A stretch of DNA of 64,000 bases, from positions 1 to 64,000 of the forward strand of contig JACRGQ010000042.1 in assembly GCA_016217735.1 (NCBI GenBank), given 5' to 3'. Under the pieces are notes generated by a model. That model did no database searches. It was not told the origin of the DNA and saw nothing but the letters and a program-made list of their open reading frames with translations. Positions 7,800 through 15,653 of this stretch are shown here, piece after piece. The position numbers and the translations under genes were made by a program. The stretch is from Nitrospinota bacterium (GTDB lineage Bacteria > Nitrospinota_A > UBA7883 > JACRGQ01). The stretch's first letter is position 1. Each line of letters starts with the position of its first letter.

Positions 7800-8567
7800 T
7801 TACGGTTTCGGCTTGCGGGCCAGCGCCGTGTAGCCGAGGCAATCGTCGCCGCCGCCGAATGCCAGCGAAATATTGCCGAGGATGGCGAAGAAGAGGAACC
7901 ACGGCAGCATCAGCGCCCCTATCAACGCCAAAAGGAGCCGCTTGAACAGGCCAACCCCCTGCGGAATGAGGAATGGCAGGGCCAGCGCCATGCATTTATA
8001 GCTTGCCACGGTAACGGGGTTGCCGCGCGCGTAGATTTCCACGCCGGTGAAACCGCTTTCCGCCAGCAGCATCTTCAGGCCGGACGGCGTGTAGCGGAAA
8101 TAATCATGCGGGATGTAATGCCACCGCGCCGCAAAGGGAACCGTGAGGAGGAGGCGTCCGCCCCCTTTAAGGCAGCGGAACGCTTCGGCCAGAAAGAGCC
8201 GCGGATCGCGCAGGTGTTCCAGCGTTTCGGTGGCGAGCACGATATCGGCAACGCCGCTCTCCACCGGCCAGCGGTCTCCGGTGTAGTAGATGGTGCCGGG
8301 CGTCTTGTAGCCGAAATCGGCCTCCGCCGCCCGCTGGTCAATGCCGATGTAACGCACATCCGGCGGCAGCAACGGGCGGTAGGGCTGCGCGCCGCACCCG
8401 GCATCCAGCAGCGTTCCTTCCGCTTTTGTCAAAAACGGGGCGAGGTCGCTCCACACGGTGCCGGCCTGCAGATCGAAAAAGCGCCGCAGCCCGCTGAGCG
8501 ATGTGCAGGGGGGCGGCTGCCACCGTTCTTCCAGCCGGTTGGCCAGGTTTTCACGCATTTTTTCCAT
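7800..8567 (-). CDS. SAM-dependent methyltransferase with C-terminal membrane segment
   Basis: About 255 residues. A class I methyltransferase fold is shown by motif I LLDAGCGAQPYRP (near residue 55), an acidic motif II at IGIDQR, and the post-motif region ATETLEHLRDP followed by LKGGGRLLLTVPF. A hydrophobic stretch near residues 205-235 (LLLALIGALMLPWFLFFAIL) probably anchors it to the membrane. The substrate is unknown; similar proteins occur in surface-glycan clusters. The true start is the ATG at 8567. The open frame continues upstream only because it reads the antisense of tRNA-Asp. Confidence 0.85.
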   Translation of the reverse strand: MEKMRENLANRLEERWQPPPCTSLSGLRRFFDLQAGTVWSDLAPFLTKAEGTLLDAGCGAQPYRPLLPPDVRYIGIDQRAAEADFGYKTPGTIYYTGDRWPVESGVADIVLATETLEHLRDPRLFLAEAFRCLKGGGRLLLTVPFAARWHYIPHDYFRYTPSGLKMLLAESGFTGVEIYARGNPVTVASYKCMALALPFLIPQGVGLFKRLLLALIGALMLPWFLFFAILGNISLAFGGGDDCLGYTALARKPKP

Positions 8568-8610
8568 TATCGGCACTCTACCAAATGCGGGGGAATGGCG
8601 GGAATAAAAA

Positions 8611-8687
8611 TGGCGGGGTTGACGGGACTCGAACCCGCGACCTTCTGCGTGACAGGCAGACGTACTAACCAACTGTACTACAACCCC
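8611..8687 (-). tRNA. tRNA-Asp (anticodon GTC)
   Basis: 77-nt cloverleaf on the minus strand with encoded CCA. Acceptor GGGGTTG pairs with CAACCCC. The anticodon stem is TCTGC/GCAGA with loop CTGTCAC; the anticodon lies at 8651-8653. Confidence 0.97.
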
Positions 8688-8704
8688 AGCCGGATGAAGG
8701 GGTA

Positions 8705-8733
8705 ATGGTAATGTGGCCTGTCATGTTTGTCAA
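8705..8733 (-). promoter_or_regulatory. Predicted sigma-70 promoter of tRNA-Asp
   Basis: On the minus strand TTGACA (8728-8733), 17-base spacer, TACCAT (8705-8710), ending 17 bases before the mature tRNA. Confidence 0.7.
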
Positions 8734-8837
8734 CTTCAAATTGCCCGTTTTTCACTCTCCGTGGGCTGCAAACAAGGGGCGGGATATGTAATAAAACATC
8801 GGGTTGCCAGCCACGATGTAATAATCCAATTATGGAA

Positions 8838-8866
8838 TTGACTTTTGGGGCATGCCACGGTAACCT
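8838..8866 (+). promoter_or_regulatory. Predicted sigma-70 promoter of the zinc-ribbon gene
   Basis: TTGACT (8838-8843), 17-base spacer, TAACCT (8861-8866), about 90 bases before the start codon at 8954. Confidence 0.45.
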
Positions 8867-8953
8867 TCTCCACGTTTTGGCTCGTGGCCGGAAGAGTGCT
8901 GCTTGTCAAGCGCGTTTATTTTTCAGATTGTTTAGCGGGAAGGACATTAAGTG

Positions 8954-9190
8954 ATGATGGAAAACAACAAGGTTGTGACGATCTGCAATCACTGCGGCGG
9001 CAAACTGACCATGAACGGCGATATTCTCTCCTGCCTTATGTGCGGGCGCGAAGCGGATCACTTGTGTGATAACTGCCTGATAAAGCCGGGGCAAAACGCG
9101 GATAAGGACAAGAAAGAAACGAAAAAGGCGGCTGGAAAAAGCGTGCGCAAGGCAGCCCCAAGCAAGAAGCCGGTAAAAGCAAAGCGCTAA
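8954..9190 (+). CDS. Small zinc-ribbon protein with basic tail
   Basis: 78 residues. Three CxxC pairs (CNHC, CLMC, CDNC) in the first half predict one or two zinc ribbons. The second half is a lysine- and alanine-rich basic tail, suggesting nucleic-acid binding. AAGGA lies nine bases before the ATG at 8954; a GTG at 8951 is an alternative. Its stop overlaps the 3' end of the convergent panE gene by 4 bases. Function unknown. Confidence 0.7.
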   Translation: MMENNKVVTICNHCGGKLTMNGDILSCLMCGREADHLCDNCLIKPGQNADKDKKETKKAAGKSVRKAAPSKKPVKAKR

Positions 9191-10110
9191 CGCCGGTCTC
9201 CTCCCCCCGCCGCGTCGATTGCCGATACGGCGGCCCAGACCGCTTCATTATACGGCGTGGCGACGCCGTGTTTCTTTCCTTCTTCCACCACCGTTCCGTT
9301 CATGATGTCTATCTCGGTGCTCTTTCCCTGTTTCACGTCCTGCAGCGTGGAGGGGTAAACTTCCCCCCCTTTGAGGGTGTTCTCGATATACCTGTCCGGC
9401 AGCGCCGCATTCACCGGCACTCCGGCGGCGTGGGCGACCGCCACCAGTTCCTCCATCAGCTTTTTAATGATGACTCTCGTGGGGGGGTGGTTGAGAAGCG
9501 GATGCACCGGCAGGCGGGTGAGGGCGCTGAGGCCGTTGAACCCGGCGTTCCACATCAGCTTTTCCCATTTGTCTTTTTTGATGTTGGCGGAGAGGTTGCA
9601 TGTGATACCGGCCTCTTCAAACAGCTTTTTAAACGCCGCGGTCCGTTCGCTTGGCGCGCCGTCCAGTTCGCCGATGGTGATGACGCCGCGCGCGGTGTGG
9701 CTGATCTTTCCCGGCCCCTCCAGCGCCGCGCCGATGTGGGCGATGCCGCCGGCCACCTTTTCGGCTCCCACGGCATCGATGAAAAACCGCTCGCTGCCGG
9801 CGCCGTTCTGGAGGCTGATGACGGTGGTGGTTTCGCCCGCCTGTTCCTTCAGTTGCGGCAAGAGGGCGGCGGTATCTTTGTGTTTTACGCAGAGGAGGAT
9901 GAGGCCGAGGCCGGCAATCGGCCCAAAACGTTCGGCCGATTCGGGATGAACGGTAAAATCGCCCTGGCAGCTCCGCACCGAAAGGCCGTGTTCCCGCAGC
10001 GCTTTCAGATGCTCCCCGCGCGCGGTGAAAAAAACCTCGTGCCCGGCCAGCGCCAGTCTGCCGCCGAAATAGCCGCCCACCGCGCCCGCCCCCAACACCA
10101 GTATCTTCAT
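9187..10110 (-). CDS. panE: 2-dehydropantoate 2-reductase (ketopantoate reductase)
   Basis: 307 residues, the usual family length. The N-terminal Rossmann motif is GAGAVGG (7-13) after MKILVL, and the conserved KDKWEKLMWNAGFN region carries the catalytic lysine of the C-terminal helical domain. The enzyme reduces ketopantoate to pantoate with NADPH in pantothenate and CoA synthesis. The start is the ATG at 10110; the open frame runs further upstream (to 10434), but that part is antisense to tsaE and lies before the Rossmann strand. Related ApbA/PanE-family reductases with other substrates cannot be fully excluded. Confidence 0.88.
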   Translation of the reverse strand: MKILVLGAGAVGGYFGGRLALAGHEVFFTARGEHLKALREHGLSVRSCQGDFTVHPESAERFGPIAGLGLILLCVKHKDTAALLPQLKEQAGETTTVISLQNGAGSERFFIDAVGAEKVAGGIAHIGAALEGPGKISHTARGVITIGELDGAPSERTAAFKKLFEEAGITCNLSANIKKDKWEKLMWNAGFNGLSALTRLPVHPLLNHPPTRVIIKKLMEELVAVAHAAGVPVNAALPDRYIENTLKGGEVYPSTLQDVKQGKSTEIDIMNGTVVEEGKKHGVATPYNEAVWAAVSAIDAAGGGDRR

Positions 10111-10210
10111 GACCACGAATTTACCAGAACCGCATGGCGGCACAACAGGCATTTTATATGGGGCGGGGGGGGCGTTGTGTGTTTCAGGCCTTTTGCCGCA
10201 TAATTCAGGC

Positions 10211-10699
10211 ATGGCACATGAAATACCGGGGACGCCGGCGCCGTTTCCCGCGCGGCGGATCACCCGATCCGAAGAAGAGACCGTGGCTTTCGCGCGGGAA
10301 CTGGCCGCCGGACTCCGCGCGGGGGACGTGCTCTGCCTTTCCGGCGAACTGGGGGCCGGCAAGACCGCTTTTGTCCGCGGGCTGGTGGACGGCCTGCGGG
10401 GGGCGGGGGGCGGCGCGCCGGTGAAAAGCCCCACCTACACCATTTTGAACATATACGAAGGGGTTCCGCCGATCCACCATTTTGATTTCTACCGCGTGGA
10501 AAACGCCGGCGACATCACCGCCCTGGGGCTTGATGATTATTGGGGGAAGGGGATCAGCGTCGTTGAATGGCCCAAGTCATTCTGTTATTCTCTTCCCGGC
10601 AGAATAATTAATGTGACCATGGGAATAACCGGACAAAACGAACGTACCATCGAGGTAAGCGCGCCGCATGATAACCAGAACGTTTTACCATGCGCTTGA
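10211..10699 (+). CDS. tsaE: tRNA t6A biosynthesis ATPase TsaE
   Basis: 162-residue P-loop protein with Walker A GELGAGKT (45-52), then SPTYTILNIYEG and HHFDFYRV, the signature of TsaE (YjeE). It works with TsaB and TsaD in threonylcarbamoylation of tRNA A37. The start at the ATG 10211 removes a spurious upstream extension. The gene overlaps lptC by 32 bases and heads the long run through murJ. Confidence 0.92.
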   Translation: MAHEIPGTPAPFPARRITRSEEETVAFARELAAGLRAGDVLCLSGELGAGKTAFVRGLVDGLRGAGGGAPVKSPTYTILNIYEGVPPIHHFDFYRVENAGDITALGLDDYWGKGISVVEWPKSFCYSLPGRIINVTMGITGQNERTIEVSAPHDNQNVLPCA

Positions 10700-11270
10700 C
10701 AGGTTGCGGTTCGCGCTCCGTTTTGCCTTGTTGACCGCCATTGCCGGGGTGATCGTGGCGGGGGGGTATCACATCATGTCCCATCCGGGCGCCGTCAACG
10801 CGGGCAATGCGTGGATTGCGTCCGATGGGCTTGGCGGCGAAGGCGTGCGCGGCAGGATCAAGGCGTTCAAGATGTCCGAAAAAACCGCCGGCGAAGACCG
10901 GTGGAACATCACGGCCGACGTGGTCAGCATGAAGGATGATGTAAGGGAAATGACGGAGGTGCATATGCGCTATCTCCCCGCCGCGAAACGGGGGCTGATG
11001 GGGCTGGATCTTTCATCGCCCGCCGCCGTGGTGCAAAACGCCACCAGCGACATCGTATTCAGCGGCGGGGTGTCGGTAAAAACAAATGGGGCGCCGCCGG
11101 CCACCCTGCATGCCCAAACGCTCAACTGGAGCCAGAAAAAGCGCCAGATATTCACCGGCGACGCGGTGCGGCTGGAAAGCCGGACGGCCGTCATCACCGG
11201 CCGGGGGCTGGTGGTCGATATGGAACGGCAAACCTTCGCGGTTCTCGATGCGGTTCAGGCGACATTTTAG
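10668..11270 (+). CDS. lptC: LPS export protein LptC
   Basis: 200 residues with one N-terminal membrane helix (about 17-37) and a periplasmic beta-rich domain. Sequence conservation is low, as usual for LptC. The assignment rests on size, topology and position directly before lptA and lptB. LptC is the single-span subunit of the LptB2FG-C complex that passes LPS to LptA. Its 5' end lies within tsaE, suggesting translational coupling. Confidence 0.85.
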   Translation: MITRTFYHALDRLRFALRFALLTAIAGVIVAGGYHIMSHPGAVNAGNAWIASDGLGGEGVRGRIKAFKMSEKTAGEDRWNITADVVSMKDDVREMTEVHMRYLPAAKRGLMGLDLSSPAAVVQNATSDIVFSGGVSVKTNGAPPATLHAQTLNWSQKKRQIFTGDAVRLESRTAVITGRGLVVDMERQTFAVLDAVQATF

Positions 11271-11286
11271 GACGGAGGGATAAAGC

Positions 11287-11766
11287 ATGAAAGCCGTTTC
11301 CCAAGTCCTGTTTTTCTGCTTCCTCCTGCTGCCGGCGGTTTGCGGCGCTGAACCGCTGGATTTAAAAACCATCATCACCGCCGACCGGATGACCACCGAA
11401 AGCGGAACAAACCGCATCCTTTTCGAGGGGAACGTGGAAGCCAAGCACGGCAATATGGTGCTCAAGGCGGAACATCTGGAAGTGTACGGCGATGAGAAAA
11501 AAGAGAGTTTCACCAAAATCATCGCCATCGGCAATGTGCGGGTGACCAAAGGGGATCATCGCCTGGAAGGGGGACGCGCGGAGCTGACATACGAAGATAA
11601 AAAAGTGGTTGTTACCGATAATCCGGTTGTCTTTGAAAAGGAAAACAAAATCAGCGGGGAAAGGATCGTATATTCCTATGACAATGGGGGTATAATGATC
11701 GAGGGAGGTAGTGGACAGAAAGCCTCGGTGGAGCTTTCCAATACCAAGCCGCTAAAAAATAGATAG
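11287..11766 (+). CDS. lptA: LPS transport periplasmic protein LptA (OstA-like)
   Basis: 159 residues. A signal peptide (about 1-21, cleavage after GAE or CGA) precedes an OstA/LptA beta-jellyroll: ITADRMTTE, RILFEGNVEAKHGNMVLKAE, ERIVYSYD. LptA forms the periplasmic bridge for LPS. GGAGGGATAAAGC precedes the ATG, and only 16 bases separate it from lptC. Confidence 0.9.
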   Translation: MKAVSQVLFFCFLLLPAVCGAEPLDLKTIITADRMTTESGTNRILFEGNVEAKHGNMVLKAEHLEVYGDEKKESFTKIIAIGNVRVTKGDHRLEGGRAELTYEDKKVVVTDNPVVFEKENKISGERIVYSYDNGGIMIEGGSGQKASVELSNTKPLKNR

Positions 11767-11825
11767 TTATGGTGCGATGTCTTGAAGCTACATTATAGTT
11801 TTGTCACTGCCCGGAGGTTGGAGCT

Positions 11826-12551
11826 TTGCGGATTTTAAAGGCTGCGGGTTTGGTAAAGACCTACCGGGGCCGCAGGGTTGTTGACAGCGTTGATGTTGAA
11901 ATCCGCGAGGGCGAAGTGGTCGGTTTGCTGGGGCCGAACGGCGCCGGCAAGACAACCACTTTTTACATGATCGTCGGACTCACCCGCTCTGAAGGGGGTA
12001 CGGTTCGCGTGGATGACACGGATATTACGCTGATGCCGATGTACCGCCGGTCGCGGCTGGGGATCGGCTATCTTGCGCAGGAGCCGTCGATTTTCCGCAA
12101 ATTGACGGTAAAGGAAAATATAATGGCGGTGCTGGAGATGATGCCGCTTTCCCGGGATGAGCGGGAGCGGCGGGCCATAAGCCTGCTGGATGACTTGAAA
12201 ATCGGGCATTTGGCCGAAAGTTCCGCCTCGGCCCTTTCCGGCGGCGAGCGGCGGCGGTTGGAAATCAGCCGCACAATGGCGATAAAGCCGTCGTTTTTTT
12301 TGCTGGACGAACCGTTTGCGGGGATCGATCCGCTGGCGGTGATTGAGATACAGGGAATAATAAAAGAGCTGAGGGAAAAGGGGATCGGGATACTGATCAC
12401 CGACCATAACGTGCGTGAAACGCTGGAGATTGTCGACCGCGCCTATATCATCAACGAGGGGCGCATTATCGAAAGCGGTGCGCCGGACTGGATCGTCGCG
12501 TCGGAAAAAGCGCGCACCTTCTATCTGGGCAAAAATTTTTCAATGAGGTAA
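11826..12551 (+). CDS. lptB: LPS export ABC transporter ATPase LptB
   Basis: 241-residue ABC ATPase. Walker A is GPNGAGKT (36-43), the Q-loop is YLAQEPS, the signature LSGGERRRLEISR, Walker B FLLDEPFAGIDP and the switch histidine lies in ITDHNVRET. The length and the FAGIDP form are typical of LptB, which energises LPS extraction with LptF and LptG (not in the window). The start is a TTG at 11826 with GGAG upstream. Confidence 0.95.
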   Translation: MRILKAAGLVKTYRGRRVVDSVDVEIREGEVVGLLGPNGAGKTTTFYMIVGLTRSEGGTVRVDDTDITLMPMYRRSRLGIGYLAQEPSIFRKLTVKENIMAVLEMMPLSRDERERRAISLLDDLKIGHLAESSASALSGGERRRLEISRTMAIKPSFFLLDEPFAGIDPLAVIEIQGIIKELREKGIGILITDHNVRETLEIVDRAYIINEGRIIESGAPDWIVASEKARTFYLGKNFSMR

Positions 12552-12558
12552 TGGCTTG

Positions 12559-14025
12559 ATGGGCATGGATATGAAGCTGCAGATGAAGCTCTCGCAGCGC
12601 CTTATCATGACGCCGGCGCTGCAGCAGGCGATCAAGATGCTTCCCATGACGCGCATGGAGCTCATCAGCGCCATACGGCAGGAGATGGAGGAAAACCCGT
12701 TTCTGGAAGAGGCGGCGGCCGAGGACGACACCCAGGAGGTGGAAGCCGAAGCGGCGCGCGAAGCGAGCGAAGTCCCGGAGGAGCCGGTCCGCACCGAATT
12801 TCAGGAAGACGCCGTCATGAAGGAAGCCGTCCCGGAGAAAAGCCGGACCGATGAAATAGATTGGGATTCCTATCTTCAGGAAGAAGCCTATGATGGGGGA
12901 ACCGGCGAAGGGTATCAGGAACGGCCATCGCTGGAAAACACGCTCAAAGGGAGCGAATCGCTCTACGACCACCTGCTCTGGCAGCTTAACGTCACGGTGC
13001 TCCAGCCGAAACAAAACGAAATCGGCCAGCTTATCGTCGCCGACATCGACGACGACGGCTTTTTCAAGACGCCATTGGCCGAGATCGCCGAGGAATCGGG
13101 CGCCACGCTGGAAGAGGTGGCGGAGGTGCTGGCCATCATCAAGCGGTTCGATCCGACGGGCGTGGGCGCCGCCGACGTGAAGGAATGCCTCCAGCTCCAG
13201 GCCGAAGCGCTGGAGCCGGACGATCCGATCATCCGCGAAATCATCGCGGGGCATCTGGGCAACCTGACCGAACGCAACTACGCCAAGATCGCCCGCGATC
13301 TGGGGGTTGACGTGGAGCGCGTGATGGAGTCAATCGAGTTCATCCGCTGTCTCGACCCGGCGCCGGGCCGCACCATCAATCCCGAAAAGGCCCACTATGT
13401 GGAGCCGGACCTCTACCTCGTCAAGATGAACGACGACTACCATGTGCTGCTCAACGACGACGGCGTTCCGCGCCTGAAGATAAGCCCCTACTACCGCACC
13501 ATCCTGAAAGGGAAAGAGCAGGTGCAGGAATCGGCCAAGGAGTTTGTGGAGAGCAAATTCCGCGCCGCGGAGTGGCTTATCAAGAGCATCGAGCAGCGCC
13601 GCCAGACCATGCTGAAAGTGGGGCGGAGCATCGTGAAATTCCAGCGCGGGTTTTTGGACCACGGCATGTCGCATCTTAAGCCGTTGGTGCTCAAGGATGT
13701 CGCGGAGGATATCGGCATGCACGAGTCCACCATCAGCCGCGTTACGCGCAACAAGTACATTCACACGCCACAGGGAATTTTTGAGCTGAAGTATTTTTTC
13801 CACAGCGGCGTGGACAGCTATTTGGGCAATATGGTCTCTTCCGTCCGCGTGAAGGAGATGATCAAAAAAATCGTGATGGAAGAGGATTCGAAGAAGCCGG
13901 CGACGGACGATCAAATCGTGAAGATGCTGGAAATGCAGGACGTTAAAATTGCCCGCCGCACGGTGACCAAATACCGGAAGGAACTTAAAGTGCCTCCGGC
14001 ATCCAAACGTAAAAAGATATATTAA
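12559..14025 (+). CDS. rpoN: RNA polymerase sigma-54 factor
   Basis: 488 residues. Region I, with QKLSQRLIMTP-type helices (LQQAIKMLPMTRMEL), contacts activators. The acidic region II covers about 50-110, the core-binding and HTH regions follow, and the C-terminal RpoN box ARRTVTKYRKEL recognises the -24 element. The ATG at 12559 has GAGG ten bases upstream. The position between lptB and hpf is the common order in proteobacteria. The activator at the left edge is one likely client. Confidence 0.97.
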   Translation: MGMDMKLQMKLSQRLIMTPALQQAIKMLPMTRMELISAIRQEMEENPFLEEAAAEDDTQEVEAEAAREASEVPEEPVRTEFQEDAVMKEAVPEKSRTDEIDWDSYLQEEAYDGGTGEGYQERPSLENTLKGSESLYDHLLWQLNVTVLQPKQNEIGQLIVADIDDDGFFKTPLAEIAEESGATLEEVAEVLAIIKRFDPTGVGAADVKECLQLQAEALEPDDPIIREIIAGHLGNLTERNYAKIARDLGVDVERVMESIEFIRCLDPAPGRTINPEKAHYVEPDLYLVKMNDDYHVLLNDDGVPRLKISPYYRTILKGKEQVQESAKEFVESKFRAAEWLIKSIEQRRQTMLKVGRSIVKFQRGFLDHGMSHLKPLVLKDVAEDIGMHESTISRVTRNKYIHTPQGIFELKYFFHSGVDSYLGNMVSSVRVKEMIKKIVMEEDSKKPATDDQIVKMLEMQDVKIARRTVTKYRKELKVPPASKRKKIY

Positions 14026-14052
14026 CTAACAAAGGAAAGTGAGGGATTTGAG

Positions 14053-14391
14053 ATGCAAATACATATTCATGGCAAGCATGTGGAGGTTACTCCCGCCCTG
14101 AAAGACTACGCGATGGAAAAGGCCGGCGTTCTTAACAAGTTCATCGACTTCAACATCCGCGCCAACATCACCCTTTCGGTGGACAAATTCCGCCAGAGGG
14201 CTGAAGTGACGGTGACCGGCGGCGGCGTGGAGTTTCGCGGCGTCGAGGAGTCCGAGGACATGTATGCCTCTATCGACAAGGTGATGGACAAAATCGCCGC
14301 GCAAGCCAAAAAATACAAGGAAAAACTCAAGGCCCATCCGCATGTGCGCGGCACGGAAATCGCCCCCGATATGGGCGCGGTGGAAGAGTAA
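14053..14391 (+). CDS. hpf: Ribosome hibernation promoting factor, short form
   Basis: 112 residues of the HPF/YfiA fold: MQIHIHGKHVEVTPALKDY at the N-terminus and a conserved YASIDKVMDKIAAQ helix near residues 76-90. It binds the 30S decoding region in stationary phase. It lacks the long C-terminal domain that dimerises ribosomes alone. It sits between rpoN and ptsN and is followed by a strong terminator. Confidence 0.94.
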   Translation: MQIHIHGKHVEVTPALKDYAMEKAGVLNKFIDFNIRANITLSVDKFRQRAEVTVTGGGVEFRGVEESEDMYASIDKVMDKIAAQAKKYKEKLKAHPHVRGTEIAPDMGAVEE

Positions 14392-14410
14392 TATTCTTTA
14401 ATTCCGCACA

Positions 14411-14448
14411 AACCGGCGGCGGTTGACGCAACCGCCGCCGGTTTTGTT
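14411..14448 (+). terminator. Rho-independent terminator after hpf
   Basis: Perfect 14-bp stem AACCGGCGGCGGTT (14411-14424) and its complement (14430-14443) with loop GACGC, followed by TTGTTT. It lies 11 bases before ptsN, so it may partly separate rpoN-hpf from the PTS genes. Confidence 0.85.
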
Positions 14449-14458
14449 TGGGGTGCCG

Positions 14459-14917
14459 ATGGATCGGTATTTGTTTTCGGATATTCTGGATGCCCGCGCG
14501 GTTATCCCGTCGCTTAATGCCGCGACAAAGGACGGGGCGTTGCGCGAAGCGGCGCGGGCGCTGGCCGCCATCGGCGGCGGCCCCGAATTGATACACGGTC
14601 TTTTTACCGCCCGCGAGCGGCAGGCTTCCACCGCCATCGGCGATGGGGTTGCCGTTCCCCATATCAAGTGGGATGGGCCTTTTACGGCGGGACTGGCGCT
14701 CTCCCCGGCGGGGATCGAGTTCGGCGCGCTGGACGGCAAGCCGGTACATATCTTTTTCCTGCTGGCGGCGCCCCCCGCGCGCGCGGGGGAGCACCTTAAA
14801 ATTATGGCGCGGATATCGCGTCTGGCGTTGGACGAACGGCTGGCCGCCCGGCTAAAAGAAACCCATGACACCGCCGCGATAATGGGTATAATTAAGCATC
14901 TTGAAGGAGAGCTTTAA
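14459..14917 (+). CDS. ptsN: PTS IIA-Ntr (fructose-type EIIA domain)
   Basis: 152 residues with a single EIIA(Fru/Ntr) domain; the phosphorylated histidine is His68 in GVAVPHIK. As PtsN it takes phosphate from HPr and regulates rather than transports. The start is the ATG at 14459; a GTG at 14453 is possible. It lies downstream of rpoN and hpf as in many proteobacteria. The rapZ and hprK genes that often follow are missing here. Confidence 0.9.
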   Translation: MDRYLFSDILDARAVIPSLNAATKDGALREAARALAAIGGGPELIHGLFTARERQASTAIGDGVAVPHIKWDGPFTAGLALSPAGIEFGALDGKPVHIFFLLAAPPARAGEHLKIMARISRLALDERLAARLKETHDTAAIMGIIKHLEGEL

Positions 14918-14950
14918 GCCGCTTTCCGCGGGATTCTTAAGGGGGTATGA

Positions 14951-15358
14951 ATGGTCGGCATCGTTATTTGCGCCCACGGCAATTTGGCGCACGAATTCAT
15001 GAACGCCGCCAATTTCATCACCGGCCAGAACGGCATCCTGAATGCCGTGGCGGTGGATCATAACGTCGCGCCCGGCGAGGCGCGCACTATGGTGAAAGAG
15101 GCCATTCGCGCCGCCGACGACGGCAATGGCGTATTGGTGTTTACCGACATGTACGGGGGAACCCCTTCGAATATATGCATATCGTTGCAGGGGGACCTGC
15201 GGATGGAGATTATAGCGGGCGTGAACCTGCCGCAACTGGTAAAAGCCGTCAGCCTGCAAAAGACGCACGATATGGGGACGATGGCGAAGAAGCTGCGCGA
15301 CTACGGCAAGGAAAACATCTATCTCGCTTCGGATTTTCTTCGCGCCAAGGATGCGTAG
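14951..15358 (+). CDS. PTS EIIA, mannose family, stand-alone
   Basis: 135 residues matching the EIIA(Man) fold: MVGIVICAHG with phosphorylatable His9, FTDMYGGTPSNI near residue 62, and GVNLPQLVKA. No EIIB, EIIC or EIID gene is nearby, so it probably acts as a regulatory phosphoacceptor. The last 8 bases overlap the HPr gene. Confidence 0.88.
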   Translation: MVGIVICAHGNLAHEFMNAANFITGQNGILNAVAVDHNVAPGEARTMVKEAIRAADDGNGVLVFTDMYGGTPSNICISLQGDLRMEIIAGVNLPQLVKAVSLQKTHDMGTMAKKLRDYGKENIYLASDFLRAKDA

Positions 15359-15614
15359 CGGCGCCGTCACGCTGGCCAACCCGTGGGGGATGCATGCCCG
15401 CTTGGCCTCCCACTTCGCGGCTGAAGCCGCCCGGTTCCGGTGCGCGGTCCGCCTCAGCGGAAGGTGCGCCGCCGACGGCAAGGAGATCATGTCCCTCTTG
15501 ATGCTGGCGGCCATGCCGGGGGACGAATTGCGGCTGGAAACCGAAGGCGAGGACGAAGACGCCGCCTACGATGCGTTAACCCGTTTTTTGCTCAACGACG
15601 CCAAACTGCTTTAA
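15351..15614 (+). CDS. ptsH: Phosphocarrier protein HPr
   Basis: 87 residues. The active site is His15 in NPWGMHARLAS. The position equivalent to regulatory Ser46 of Firmicutes HPr is Glu45 (GKEIM), so HPr-kinase control is not expected, in keeping with the absence of hprK. It relays phosphate from EI to the two EIIA proteins just upstream. Confidence 0.92.
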   Translation: MRSGAVTLANPWGMHARLASHFAAEAARFRCAVRLSGRCAADGKEIMSLLMLAAMPGDELRLETEGEDEDAAYDALTRFLLNDAKLL

Positions 15615-15642
15615 CCGCTTTATTCCGTGAATAAAGCGGGTT
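15613..15642 (+). promoter_or_regulatory. Hairpin between ptsH and ptsI
   Basis: AACCGCTTTATT (15613-15624) and AATAAAGCGGGTT (15630-15642) form a 12-bp stem with loop CCGTG and one extra G. No T run follows, so it is not a classic terminator. It begins at the ptsH stop and ends 11 bases before the ptsI start, where it could affect mRNA stability or ptsI translation. Confidence 0.5.
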
Positions 15643-15653
15643 AAACTCATGCC

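Noticed and set aside
8568-8672. N-terminal extension of the methyltransferase
   Set aside because: The extension, which contains GRGFESR, is the translated tRNA-Asp region, a known annotation artefact.
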